64,000 nucleotides of DNA from Odontocerum albicorne (GCA_949825065.1 OX463865.1:16321763-16385762), one strand, 5' to 3'; numbered from the stretch's first letter, positions 10,965-21,892 are shown. The notes: a model not told the origin generated them from the sequence alone. Translations and numbers: made by a program.

Positions 10965-11745
10965 CTGGGCTAGTCTCATACTAATATTTTGTGTTGGGTT
11001 CGTCTAATTGGAACCTTTTGTGTTAGGTTCGTTTCATATTAGGTTTTTGTTCTAATACTTATATAATATTTTGGGTTGGGTTCGCCTCATACTTGGTTTT
11101 TGTGTCAGGTTCATCTCATACATTTTTTTTTGTATTGGGTTCGTCTCACACTAGGTTTTTTTGTGTTGTGTTCGTCTCATATTAGGTTCTTGTATCGAGT
11201 TCGTCTTATACAAATATTTTGTGTTGGGTTTGTCTCATACTAGGTTTTTTGTGTTGTGTTCGTCTTGTACTAGGTTTTTGTGTTGGGTTCGTGTTATACA
11301 AATATTTTGTGTTGGGTTTGTCGCATACTAGGGTTTTTGTGTTGTGTTCGTCTTGAACTAGGTTTTTGTGTTGAGTTCATATTATACAAATATTTTGTGT
11401 TGGGTTTGTCTCATACTAGGTGTTTTGTGTTGTATTCGTCTTGTACTAGGTTTTTGTGTTGGGTTCGTGTTATACAAATATTTTGTGTTGGGCTTGTCGC
11501 ATACTAGGTTTTTGTGTTGTGTTCGTCTTGTACTAGGTTTTTGTGTTGGGTTCATATTATACAAATATTTTGTGTTGGATTTGTCTCATACTAAGTTTAT
11601 TTTGTGTTGTGTTCGTCTCGTAATAGCTTTTTGTGTGAGGTTCGTCTCATACTATTTTTTGTGTTGAGTTTGTCTTATGCTCGTTTTTTTGTGTTGAAGT
11701 TGTCCTAAAATAGGTTTTTGTGTTGGGTTAGTTTCATACAAGAGT
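10965..11745. repeat. Roughly 30-bp minisatellite with 90-bp higher order
   Basis: Units of the form TTTTTGTGTTGGGTTCGTCT + CATACTAGG repeat throughout. Between 11200 and 11600 three variants alternate (…GTTATACAAATATT…, …TCGCATACTAGG…, …CTTGTACTAGG…), giving a 90-bp super-unit. Because 90 is a multiple of three, repetitive open frames appear on both strands (LYKYFVLGLSHTR…). These are artefacts. Confidence 0.88.
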
Positions 11746-11872
11746 TTTTTTTCTATTGTATGTATGACCGCTTATTTATCAAATTTGACTTTTATTTGTT
11801 TTTTAATTTTTTTTTATCAAAAAGGTCATTTGACCATTGTAATGAGATAAATACAATAAAACTCCATATACA

Positions 11873-11937
11873 ATAAGTATGCATGCATGCTGGCCAACAG
11901 GGTTATAAGTATGCACGCATGCTGGCCAACAGGGTTA
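11873..11937. repeat. Direct duplication of about 32 bp
   Basis: ATAAGTATGCATGCATGCTG + GCCAACAGGGTT occurs twice back to back, with one C/T difference (GCATGCATGC versus GCACGCATGC). Confidence 0.85.
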
Positions 11938-12129
11938 AAATATCTGAGCTTAAATATTAAATATGATGAGGAATATACTTTTATACGATCAATGAAGTGT
12001 TTTTCTTGAAACTGTTACTCTGTTATATTAATACATTTATTCAAAATGTAAGAAAAAAATTCTAAATAAATATCGATGCGTCTATGCAAGACCCTAAATT
12101 TAAACTTATATATTAACAAATTTTGACAA

Positions 12130-12555
12130 AAGTATAATACTATAAATATATATTACACTACCTTTCAAAATAGAATACTATAAATAAGTATAACACCACC
12201 TTTCAAAATATAATACTATAAATAAGTATTACACCACCTTTCAAAATATAATATTATAAATAAGTATTACACCACATTTCAAAATATAATACTATAAATA
12301 AGTATTACACCACCTTTCAAAATATAATACTATAAATAAGTATTACACCACCTTTCAAAATATAATACTATAAATAAGTATTACACCACCTTTCAAAATA
12401 TAATATTATAAATAAGTATTACACCACATTTCAAAATATAATACTATAAATAATTATAACACCACCTTTCAAAATATAATACTATAAATAAGTATTACAC
12501 CACTTTTCAAAATATAATACTATAAATAAGAGTTACACTACCTTTCAAAATTCGA
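12130..12555. repeat. 38-bp tandem repeat
   Basis: TTTCAAAATATAATACTATA recurs at 12163, 12201, 12239 and onward at 38-bp steps, with AATAAGTATTACACCACC completing the unit. About 11 copies with few substitutions. Confidence 0.92.
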
Positions 12556-12945
12556 CAAAAAACGTTGCATTTTCTTTCATCATAACCAAGACACTTTGAA
12601 ACTACCCTCCGTTAAAAAAAACACCAATAAAGTTATCTCTTACCGGTGTACAATAAACTGTTTCCAATAGAGAGATGCAATTTATTCTAGAGAAGTGGTA
12701 GATTACCTAGAGGGTATCATAAATCGGAAAATATCCTTTCTTTACACACACGTAGAGCGCCCTTGAGAAGAAAATGCTCTTAAATGGCACAATTTATTTT
12801 CTAGAATCTTAGAAAATACATTGGTTTCACTTTGTGGTGCCATGTTTATAATTTTTTAATAAGATAAATAAAATTATACGTTATTATTTTGTATTCACTA
12901 CTGTTTTATTTAAGTTCACTTCCTCTTCTTATTCCTAGTGTCATG
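12556..12945. other. No feature recognised
   Basis: AT-rich spacer between the 38-bp array and the LINE reverse-transcriptase relic. No shared repeat found. Confidence 0.4.
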
Positions 12946-13735
12946 TCAGGTCCCCCCAACGTTGACTATCACCTGAGAGTAGGCATCTTTGTCCCAGGCA
13001 GCCCGAAGAAGATCCATAACGCTCCTTATACCAGTCCAATCATGTACATTGCGGAGACAGGAGATTTGTCTCCTACCAACACCTCTTCGATTCTCTATTT
13101 TGCCTTGGATGATCAGGTGCAGTAATTTGTACTTTTCTCCTCTAAATACATGACCCAAATAGGAGACCTTTCGGATTTTAATATTAGTCAGCAACTCTCT
13201 ATCAACTTTGGCTCTTTGAAGAACCCTTGTGTTGCTGACCATATCCGTCCAGGGTATCCGTAGCATTCTCCGGTGCATCCACATTTCGAATACTTCCAGT
13301 TGGTTCATACTACCAACTTTGAGGGTCCATGATTCCACAGCATGTAATAACACTGACCAAACGTTGCATTTGACTAACCGTTGTCGAAGTTTCAAGTTTA
13401 GATTATCATTGCAGAATACGCTTCTCATTTTATTAAAAGCCACACGAGATGATTTAATTCTGCACTTGACTTCGGTTTCTGGGTTGAGGTCTTCCACTAG
13501 GATACTTCCGAGGTATTTAAATGTTTTCACTCTCTCTATATCAGCCCCGTTCAATGTAAGACGTGCTCCTGCGTGATTCTGCCGGCCAAACACCATGAAC
13601 ATAGTTTTACTCACGTTCATGTTCAGCCCTAGCCTCACACCGGCTTCATTAATTCCATTTATAAGCGTTTGAACGTCGTTAAGTTCACTGCCGGTTTCAA
13701 GGACCTCCGTCTTCCTCGTCAGGGGAAGTTGAACT
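12946..13735 (-). pseudogene. Non-LTR reverse transcriptase C-terminus (230-codon open frame)
   Basis: The best-preserved LINE coding piece. The frame 13638-12946 is open and starts inside the RT thumb region: RLGLNMNVSKTMFMVFGRQN, then FKYLGSILVEDLNPETEVKC, the post-RT hallmark VWSVLLHAVESWTLKVGSMN, then FEMWMHRRMLRIPWTDM and YLGHVFRGEKYKLL. Homologous residues (NDVQTLINGINEAG) continue upstream to about 13735 in another reading. The endonuclease and the RT catalytic core (YADD region) are missing, so this is a 5'-truncated copy and the ATG at 13638 is not a true start. It resembles sequences annotated in insects as endonuclease-reverse transcriptase. Clade not assigned. Confidence 0.9.
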
Positions 13736-14091
13736 AAATATGTAAATATGTTTGTTCCTTAGTCAAAAAATAGTTTTTGAACGGGAAGCATATTTAGCAG
13801 AGGACTATTATGGAAATTAACTTGATTGTTCATAATGTTAAGACTTGATTTAACGTTTTTTTAATTTCCAGAATTTCTTAATTGTCCAGCTGCATTATTT
13901 TAATTAAACTTTAATTATTCTTATTTCTGAACTCATTTTTAAAGTTTTCATTAAAAATATCTTGATTATTTTTCGAGTTATGTACTTAGGTGAAATTGTC
14001 ACGCGGTAATAAACCAACAAGTACTGTATGCAATGAAAATAAACTACAGTACTTAAATACATTTCTCGTAATACAATACCATTAACCTTTC
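13736..14091. other. No feature recognised
   Basis: AT-rich, no coding or repeat signature seen. Confidence 0.4.
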
Positions 14092-14678
14092 CCTTTCTGT
14101 GTTAAAAAAGTCCACGCGTTCCGGTGCAGTGTATTTAATACACATGTAAAAATGAGAGATTTAAAATCGAAAAAATAAGAATATTCATAGCCAATCGCTT
14201 AAATTAATTAAAATTGAAGTCAAAAGTGATAATAATTGAAATTTAATTGCTGAAAAAAACATCGGCCGACGTTCACAAAACGGGCGAAGAGACCACCTCA
14301 AATGGTAGCCCGAGAGCTGTACTGAAGCGAGCAAACTGAGATTCTATTGTTGCGTTCCCATATACCGAAGTAGAGTATGAGTGAGACGTGAATAGCGTCG
14401 TTTCCTTACCCATAGCAGTTTTTTAGAATTATTATACCTATGTCACACACTGGCACACGCTTGATTGTATTGATGAATTTATTCCCGATTTTCACAAAAT
14501 ATCTCTGATATGGCCAATAAGTGCTAATTATTATTAATATTATTTGTTCATTCAATGCGTAAATGTATAACGGAGGAATGCCTAAAATCTGAACCTAGTA
14601 TTTATTATATTTATAGAGATATTAAAGTTTTTAGAAGCAATATGTACTAGTTACACATCACAGGGAAGGAAGGGCTAA
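14092..14678. mobile_element. TTAA MITE family P1, copy 1
   Basis: Begins TTAACCTTTCCCTTTCTGTG and ends CACAGGGAAGGAAGGGCTAA, so the ends are inverted repeats flanked by TTAA (CTAA on the right). Same internal landmarks as the other three copies: CGCGTTCCGGTGCAGTGTAT near the left, ACGGAGGAATGCCTAAAATC near the right. TTAA duplication and CCCTT-type ends are features of the piggyBac superfamily. No transposase is encoded. Confidence 0.85.
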
Positions 14679-14813
14679 TTTCACACTTCTTGTCTTTCCT
14701 TTAGTTAAAAGATCACAAATATCATCTTCTTACATTTATTTTAAATTTTTATATATTTTTATTGTAAGTCTTTCGTAATGTATTATCTACGAGTATATAC
14801 TTGCTGAAAGGTC

Positions 14814-15222
14814 TGTGGCAGTCGTACACTCGGAACACTGGGGGCGTCCATATACACGGTCAATGACCGATGAAGTGACCTTTGCATTCCTTAGCAATGC
14901 AAAACAAACAATTACAAAGTCCACGTGCCGGCCATTCAACCCGTAGCCGGCAGCGGACCGCATTCCATACTAGAGCGTGAACACACCACACTTGTTTCGC
15001 CTGTTCCGTATTTGAATGATACCTACATACAACATTAATCGTTTTTGCATTCGCAGAAACGAGACGTAGGCATATCGCGAGCGCATTCCCGTGCACATTC
15101 TAAAATGATATAAATACCTACGTTACTAATAAAATTCCTCTCTCTCTTTCCGCATTGCGATCTAACGAGTTTTATTTATCAACAAATCATCATCATCTCT
15201 CTCTTAAGGACTAGCTCCTAAA
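14814..15222 (+). mobile_element. LTR-like element, copy 2
   Basis: TGTGGCAGTCG… to …AGCTCCTAAA, flanked by GGTC (14810-14813 and 15223-15226). Contains GGTCAATGACCGATGAAGTG, TATA-like GATATAAATACC near 15107 and AATAAA just after it. The minus-strand frame 14860-15096 parallels the frame at 5935-6144 of copy 1, but nothing suggests a protein. Confidence 0.8.
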
Positions 15223-15298
15223 GGTCCATCGAAATATGTCCAAAAAACAATTACTAAACATTTGTTGATTTTATTGTATCAGCTCTACCGTAGCTGTC

Positions 15299-15513
15299 TA
15301 TTACTTATCATCACTTATATTTGTCTTAGCCTGCCGGCGTCTCTCGTTTTGTTTTTGCCAATCTTCATTGGAGATCCGTGATCTTTGATCCTCATTAAGA
15401 GACTGTCTTTATTCAGCGTTTATAGTTTGTCGTCGCAGTAGCCGTCGTTGTTCTGTTTTTCTTCGCTTTGCAGCAACACGTTTTTCACCTGTCAATCTGG
15501 ATCTTCCAGACAT
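15299..15513 (-). pseudogene. Basic N-terminus, possibly Helitron-like
   Basis: Minus-strand reading from an ATG at about 15513: MSGRSRLTGEKRVAAKRRKT then EQRRLLRRQTINAE, a stop, RQSLNEDQRSRISNEDWQKQ and NERRRQAKTNIS. Arg/Lys-rich N-termini with an NERRRQ-type motif are common at the start of insect Helitron replicase-helicase proteins. No Rep or helicase motif is visible, so the assignment is tentative. One in-frame stop. Confidence 0.35.
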
Positions 15514-16192
15514 TTAAAACGTTTTTTTTTGTTTGAAGTTTAAAATTTATGATTGAATTGAATGTTATTAACTTTTGCATTGAATACAGTAAGAAAAAAA
15601 TCGGTTTTTTCCTTCATATTTAATGACTTTAAAACATTGACAAATTATTTTATTGTGTTTTAAAACACTTATTAATCACCTTTTTTATCAGCGTGTACAT
15701 GTGTACTCGAAATGTATATGACTATAAACGAAACGAAACGAGATATACGAATAACCATATACACTTATTATTTTATAAATTTATTTTTTTCAGTGTGTGT
15801 TCTCAAAATGCGAATAACTATAAATGTATTTTGATATATATATCTTGAATTTTAAAAGATACGTTTGTTTCACTTTATTAATTTTTAATAGAATGAATAA
15901 AACACTTGTTTTTTTCTTTTGTATTGATGTGAGTTCACTATCGCTTTCAAAGACCTCCGTTTTTCTCGTCAGTTAATTTTTATTTGACTAGAAAGACAAA
16001 TGTCTTTAAAACAGGTAGCAAACTCACAAAAAAAAACAATAGTGAATAACATACAAACGAAAAAAATAAGTTTTTATTTACTTTAATAAGAATAAATGCT
16101 CTAATTTTTTTTTACAAAAACTAGTGTTAAGTAAAAAAATAACGACCTATATTAACATTGCTAGTGCTTACCTTCCAGTTTTACTTTGATAT
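15514..16192. other. AT-rich region with a small LINE scrap
   Basis: 15948-15980 (GTTCACTATCGCTTTCAAAG + ACCTCCG) matches the minus-strand RT upstream segment at 13680-13715, a tiny relic of the same LINE. The rest is AT-rich and unassigned. Confidence 0.4.
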
Positions 16193-16745
16193 TTATTTAT
16201 TTAACACTTTTATTGCATATACAATCTGGCGGGCTCATTACCAGGTGTCAATCTCTTCTAACCAACTAGACAAAAGTAAATGAAGTAAGTTACGTGGTCG
16301 CACAAATCATTCAAATCACTATCCATCCCCATGAAATCCATAAAGACATACGTGAGCATATACCCACGGACTCCACAAAGACGGACAATCACACGAACAT
16401 TATTTTTCATATAAAGTGAGATATCATCAATCAAAAGATAAGGAAGGGATGGTGGAGAGGAAAGGAAAAGAAAAATCCGGTATGAAACACGTTATTTTAC
16501 TGACTAGAAATTAAGAGATTTTTAAGTCGCTTCTTAAAGCATGACAAGGACGAAGCGAGTCTTATATTAGTTTGTAACTGATTCCAGAGTCTCACTGCAT
16601 GGGCAGTAAAGGATGACGTAAAAAAGGAGGAACGGTGAACTATGCGTTTGATAGTATGCGTTTCAAAATTGAAAAACTCACGTTTAGCAGTAGCTTCTGC
16701 ATATATGTTTTGTTTCATTTTTACTTCACCGTCACAGTACATTTT
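16193..16745 (-). mobile_element. LINE-A copy, C-terminus and 3'UTR
   Basis: On the minus strand an 81-codon open frame (16742-16497) ends the RT protein: SSFFTSSFTAHAVRLWNQLQ then TNIRLASSLSCFKKRLKNLL and ISSQ-stop. A 300-bp 3'UTR follows, ending CCAGATTGTATATGCAATAA and AAGTGTTAAATAAATAAATA. A C-terminal S-F-x-V-x-A-x-x-L-W-N-x-L-P-like motif is typical of CR1/Jockey-group elements. This copy is intact from the motif to the stop; everything upstream is missing. Other copies: 17572, 22990, 44755 and 57060. Confidence 0.85.
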
Positions 16746-17194
16746 GTAACGTTTTCGGCTTTATGGCATTAGGCAAATTAAATAATAGTTGACTAAACTA
16801 AACCGTTTAAAGATGCTTTTTCTTAATCAACTTATAACATCTTTCATAAATAATAATATTTTATGAAATATAAAAAGACAAAGTATTGAGAAATCAAAAA
16901 AACAAAATACTTCTTTAACAATCAAACATAATTTGTGAATATTTTTAACTGAGCTACTTTGCGGGTGTTTTGATTTCTGATTTTAATAAAGCAACAACGA
17001 CATTTGAATTTAAATTAAACCTCGTTGACTTTTTTATCTTTGCGAAAAAAAAATACCAATAAATGTTTAACAATGATAAATTTTCATATTTTTTATCTGA
17101 TACCGCGATGAAATTTGATAGGATCGCGGGTGAATTGAGGTGAGGGATTATTTACAGGGGTTGAAAATAATTTATTACAAAATAAAAAAATAAA
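16746..17194. other. No feature recognised
   Basis: AT-rich spacer without shared repeats. Confidence 0.35.
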
Positions 17195-17350
17195 AAAAAG
17201 AAGTAAAGACTCGTAGCCAGGTGTGTTTATGCTATATTCGTTTGAATGGTACCCCTCCACATATAATATATGGGTAAATCACTCGGATATATTCAAGAGC
17301 GTGGCCGAGAGACTATTTTATCTTCAGCCTTCTGGGTAAGAACCAATGCT
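17195..17350. repeat. Dispersed repeat Z
   Basis: Matches 1925-2050: GGTACCCCTCCACATATAAT…GAGCGTGGCCGAGAGACTAT…TTCTGGGTAAGAACCAA. Class unknown. Confidence 0.55.
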
Positions 17351-17389
17351 GTAAGAAAGTAGAATAATTACTAAATTAAATTACAATAT

Positions 17390-17571
17390 TAGTTTTACTT
17401 GTTGGATTTTATAATTTATTTTGAAACAATCTTAATGATCAGATTGTGTTAATTTATTATATTGGATATTGTTATTTATTTTGGATATTGTAATTTATTT
17501 TGAACCAATCTTAGTGATCAGTTTGTATTATTGGATATTGTAATTTATTTTGAACCAATCTTATTTATTTA
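17390..17571. repeat. Imperfect short tandem repeat
   Basis: TTGGATATTGTAATTTATTT + TGAACCAATCTTAGTGATCA recurs about three times in variant forms. Confidence 0.65.
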
Positions 17572-18010
17572 TTTAACACTTTAATTGCAAATACAATATG
17601 GCGGGCTTATTGCCAGGTGGTAATCTTTTCCAACCAACCAGACAAAAGTAAATGAAGCAAGTTACGTGGTCGCATAAATCATTCAAATGACTATTCATCC
17701 CCACGAAATCCATAAACACATACGTGAGCATATGCTCACGAACCCCACAAAGACGGACAATCACCCGAACATTATTTTTCATATAAAGTGAGATATCATC
17801 AATCAAAACGAAAGCAAGGGATGGTAAAGAGGAAAGAAAAAGAAAAATCAGGAATGAAACACGTTATTTTACGGAGCAAGTCTAACATTGGTTTGTAACT
17901 GATTCCAGAGTCTCACTGCATGGACAGTAAAGGATGACGTAAAGAAAGAGGAGTGGTGAACTGGAAATGCCAATAGACAATCTCTGTTTGAGCGTAGCGC
18001 TAATTCATGA
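17572..18010 (-). mobile_element. LINE-A copy with an adjacent inverted piece
   Basis: On the minus strand: ELALRSNRDCLLAFPVHHSS + FFTSSFTVHAVRLWNQLQTN + VRLAP, then directly the 3'UTR. Relative to other copies, the codons from CFKKRLKNLL to the stop are deleted. Immediately 5', at 18012-18095, a plus-strand fragment (CAGTTACAAACCAATATAAG, CTCGCTCCGTCCTTGGCATG, CTTAAGAAACGACTGAAAAA) covers just that missing part in reverse orientation. The pair suggests a rearranged or twin-primed insertion. Confidence 0.75.
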
Positions 18011-18119
18011 TTGATAACGAACCAGTTACAAACCAATATAAGACTCGCTCCGTCCTTGGCATGCCTTAAGAAACGACTGAAAAAAATCTGAATTTCGTGA
18101 TGACGTGATGTACAAGTAA

Positions 18120-18960
18120 GTATGTAATAAAAAACGCCACCAGTCATTTTTTTTATGAAATACTTATAAATGACCTTCGTGATACGTAAGTTTGTATACA
18201 AGTACCACCTATCGATGGTTTTAACGAAACAATTATTTGTGACCAAATAAGAGGTAGAAGAAGATCAAGAAATGTATTGTTGGATAATGAGAATGACATT
18301 TTGAAAATAAGAAACGTAAAAAAATAGAGAAATCGTCAAAGTCATATGAGAAGGTGTATGGATGTAGAAGAGACTAAGGATGTATTTCAAGATAGAAAAG
18401 TCTGTCGTTATGTCTTTTCTCTGCTTACCCCGATATGATAATATCACGATGGAATGCATATAACATATGTATGTTATAAATAACGCCATCTATCATTTTT
18501 TAACGAAATACTTATTAGTGACCTTCGTGATACATAGGTAAGTAAGATGTATAAAAGCACCATCTATCTTTGGTTTTAACGAAACAATTATTTGTGACCG
18601 AATAACAGGTAGAAGAAGATCAAGAAATGTATTGTTGGATAATGAGAATGACATTTTGAAAATAAGAAACGTAAAAAAATAGAGAAATCGTCAAAGTCAT
18701 ATGAGAAGGTGTATGGATGTAGAAGAGACTAAGGATGTATTTCAAGATAGAAAAGTCTGTCGTTATGTCTTTTCTCTGCTTACCCCGATATGATAATATC
18801 ACGATGGAATGCATATAACATATGTATGTTATAAATAACGCCATCTATCATTTTTTAACGAAATACTTATTAGTGACCTTCGTGATACATAGGTAAGTAA
18901 GATGTATAAAAGCACCATCTATCTTTGGTTTTAACGAAACAATTATTTGTGACCAAATTA
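18120..18960 (+). repeat. 355-bp tandem duplication carrying LINE-E pieces
   Basis: 18253 and 18608 begin the same GGTAGAAGAAGATCAAGAAA text, and the blocks are almost identical over 355 bp. Each unit joins a LINE-E C-terminal relic (RSRNVLLDNENDILKIRNVK, CMDVEETKDVFQDRKVCRYV) to a roughly 125-bp segment (GCCATCTATCATTTTTTAAC…GAAACAATTATTTGTGACC) that occurs three times: 18128, 18480 and 18835. The first copy is more diverged than the other two. Confidence 0.88.
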
Positions 18961-19624
18961 TGTATAGTGTAGCTTTTAAAGATACGAGAAGGTGAAATTT
19001 GAAAAGAAATGCGGAATTCCTGACCGCACAGTCGGACACAACAATAGAACATAATATGTATTGTGTAAATATTGAAGGAAAATTATCCTTTTGTAGGAGA
19101 GAAAATACATTCGTGAATTCGTGCGCTTCTGCGGTTTGTTTTACATAATTTGGCGACATTTAATGCGAGACCTTTCCGTTTTGTAATTTATTTTTGTATA
19201 CAACAACAGCAAGACTTGGAAATTGCTTACCACCAGCCCCCCCACACAGGCGCGTTTTGTTGTTTAAATAAGATAACTTTTGATTTAGGTTTTGTTTCGT
19301 TTTGTAGAAAATACGAAAAACTTTTTATTTTTAAGAGAAAACCCCACTGAGGAGAAACACCCGTAAAATTTTATTGTTTATCTATATAATTTTATGTCGC
19401 GTTATTTAGATAAGGGATATGATATATGGAAAGGATAGTAAAATATTTTAGATTCAGAATTATTTTTTTGTGACTTGTATGTTATCTTATTAACCCTTTA
19501 AAACCCGATCAAAATTAAGACAACCTTTTTCAGTGCCTGACTAGTTTATGGAGGGTTTCTTATTTTTTTAAGGTTTACTAAAATCGCTATATCTAAGTCA
19601 ATATTAAAAGTATTATAACGACCC
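18961..19624. other. Unassigned, with a possible lone TTAA-type end
   Basis: TTAACCCTTTAAAACCCGAT at 19492 resembles a TTAA-element end, but no partner end was found apart from the neighbouring P3 element. No coding signature. The 66-codon frame at 19150-19350 is unrecognised. Confidence 0.3.
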
Positions 19625-20263
19625 TTAACCGGTTAGGTGCCTTAAGCGAGTTTGCTCACTTCCTGTTGCCGTGCCCGTGGGGCCGGCCACACAAAATAAG
19701 CGAGTTAAATCGCTCAACTTTATGCCAGTTTCTAGCCAATGTCTAGACACTAATTCGAATAATCTAAAATTTGGAACATATAGAGACATCTATTGAGATG
19801 ATGAATACATACTTTAATATTACAGTTTACAAATATTATCGAATTTACAGAGATTTACCTAAAATCTTCGCATGACAGTCGACACGTGTCTCTAATACAG
19901 GGTTGTCAGTTTTGCGTTTTACTTATTTAACCGTTGAAATTTGAAATGATTTTATAGTTACATTATTTACTTTCCGTGCGTTATTAAAATAATTAATATT
20001 TTTGTGTTACATATACTTTTAATTCTATCAAATATTTTATTAACGTATGTTTCCGTTTTTTCTGTAATAAGCTGTGACAACCCTGACATTGTGTTTTTCT
20101 GAGTGAACGGCGACACAAACGACACATATTGTACATATTTGGTCTTACAAGTCTTCATAATATCCTTTAAATATATATACAAAAAATATAATTCTATTAG
20201 GTTTAATTTTTGCTAAAAAATCACGGCCCTACGGGATCAGCCTTGCGGCACCTAAAGGGTTAA
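19625..20263. mobile_element. TTAA MITE family P3
   Basis: Left end TTAACCGGTTAGGTGCCTTA; reverse complement of the right end TTAACCCTTTAGGTGCCGCA. About 15 of the first 17 bases agree and both ends carry TTAA. No transposase: the minus-strand frame at 19967-20182 has no known motif. piggyBac-like non-autonomous element by its ends. Confidence 0.7.
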
Positions 20264-20430
20264 AATGTATTGATTTAAAATACTTTAGTTATTTAATTTA
20301 CAAAGCAACTATCAATAATTTCCTTTGTGGAGAGTTCATACACATGTACCGAATCTCACTTTTTTTTATTGTGTTTAGCATGTGCCTTGCAAGTTCTAAA
20401 GGGTTTTCTTTTTTATCAGTTGATGGAATA

Positions 20431-21093
20431 CGAGGGTTACAGCTTCCTCGACCTCCTGATCATTGAACAATTGTTAGGGTGTAGTGACACACCTACGTCT
20501 CAACCCCTGTTACGATAGAGTCCAGAAAAGCTTCTCCCTTTTGTGCAAAACGATCCAAAAACTCACGCGCGGCGGTCACGCGATTTTGACGGTGCTCCGG
20601 TGTGAGCATTCTGGGCACCCATCTCGCCCACAACTTCTTGAAACCAAGTTTTTCCGATACAATATTACCAAGGAAACTTCGAGAAATGTCAAGAAGTTCT
20701 TCGTGAAGGTCGTCAAGCGTCACACGGCGGTCATTTTGCACTTGTTCTTCAATTTATTGCACAAATTCGTCAGAAATCACTGCCTTGCCTCGTCGTGAGT
20801 ATCAGTACGGTCTTCTCTGAACAACCTAACCCACTTCGTGACATGTTGTCGACTCATCACATCACTATCAAAAAACTGATGAACGCGCGGGTCTCGCACG
20901 GACGAGAGGTGGTGGGAGCGCAAGATGACCTCTCCATCGGAAGAATTTACTGTGACTGAACAAAATGGCCGACAAACATGCGGGACCAAGCAAACTGACC
21001 GTTAGGATCCCTCCTACACGCCAGTTGCACCAACATTGAAACTTTCCCCTGGCCTCAGAAGCCCTTGTAACTTAAGTTTCTGGATGACCCTCG
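20431..21093 (-). mobile_element. Mariner copy A, internally deleted
   Basis: Both ends abut TA (20429-20430 and 21094-21095). The right terminal repeat reads, on the minus strand, ACGAGGGTCATCCAGAAACT; the left one is cut to CGAGGGT. The minus-strand transposase N-terminus includes MSRQHVTKWVRLFREDRTDT, then DRRVTLDDLHEELLDISRSF, FKKLWARWVPRMLTPEHRQN and FLDSIVTGVET, where the first catalytic Asp of the usual TGDET is Val. After CHYTPT the sequence jumps to the C-terminal end (DQEVEEAV), so the catalytic core is missing. The same jump occurs in copy B. Confidence 0.88.
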
Positions 21094-21095
21094 TA

Positions 21096-21560
21096 ATATT
21101 GTCCCCTTCAAAGTGATCTCCATAGGAAAACATACTTTTGGCAACGTTTTTTTTTTCAATCCGCAAAACATTTGTAGAACGCATTTTTTGGGACAGTCTT
21201 AAGCTCAACCAGCGATTTTATATATATCTCCTCTATAATCGAAAAAACGTTGTTCTTTCAATGTCTTCTGTACCTTCGGGAAAAGTAAAAAGTCGCAGAA
21301 GGCTATATCTGGTGAATACGGTGGCTGCGGTATCACGACAATGTTAGTTTTAGCAAAAAATCAACGAATTAGAAGTGAAGTTTCGAATGTACCTTCGGGA
21401 TGTACCTTCGGGAAAAGTAAAAAGTCGCAGAAGGCTATATCTGGTGAATACGGTGGCTGCGGTATCACGACAATGTTAGTTTTAGCAAAAAATCAACGAA
21501 TTAGAAGTGAAGTTTGAGCCAGTGCATTATTGTGGTGCAAAACCAAGGAGTTGTTTGGCT
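21096..21560 (-). mobile_element. Mariner F C-terminal relic
   Basis: Minus strand: NIVVIPQPPYSPDIAFCDFL + LFPKVQKTLKEQRF, ending YGDHFEGDNI. PPYSPDxAxCDFxLFP is the signature around the last catalytic Asp of mariner transposases. A 130-bp stretch beginning TGTACCTTCGGGAAAAGTAA (21268) is repeated at 21398, duplicating this signature. Mariner A sits at its C-terminal edge, apparently inserted into it. Confidence 0.8.
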
Positions 21561-21892
21561 ACAATTTAAATAGATTGCTTCGGATTGCCTCACAACAACG
21601 GGGTAAAACTTCAAAAAAATCTTTGTGCAGTTATTTTTAAAATGATAAAATCGCGAACTTTTCAAAAAACGTTTTAATATTTGTCTGTCAAATACAAACT
21701 GTCCATTCTGATATGGCTGAAAATTTAAATATAAATCACAGACAGTGTTGTCAATGCAAAGAAAAAATATGGGTTCAATAGAAAACAAACAGCCTGCGAA
21801 ATTCTAAAATTCTCGTTATTTTTTAATCAACCCTACATACATTCATACACAACCTGTTTGAAAATTTCTCTATATAATAAAATATGTTCTTT
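21561..21892. other. No feature recognised
   Basis: AT-rich; the 95-codon minus-strand frame has no recognisable domain. Confidence 0.35.

Noticed and set aside
11280..11667. Overlapping 75- and 99-codon hydrophobic frames and an antisense 60-codon frame
   Set aside because: They follow the 90-bp tandem period exactly; no start context or non-repeat sequence supports a gene.
13229..13576. 115-codon plus-strand frame
   Set aside because: Antisense to the well-supported LINE reverse-transcriptase relic.
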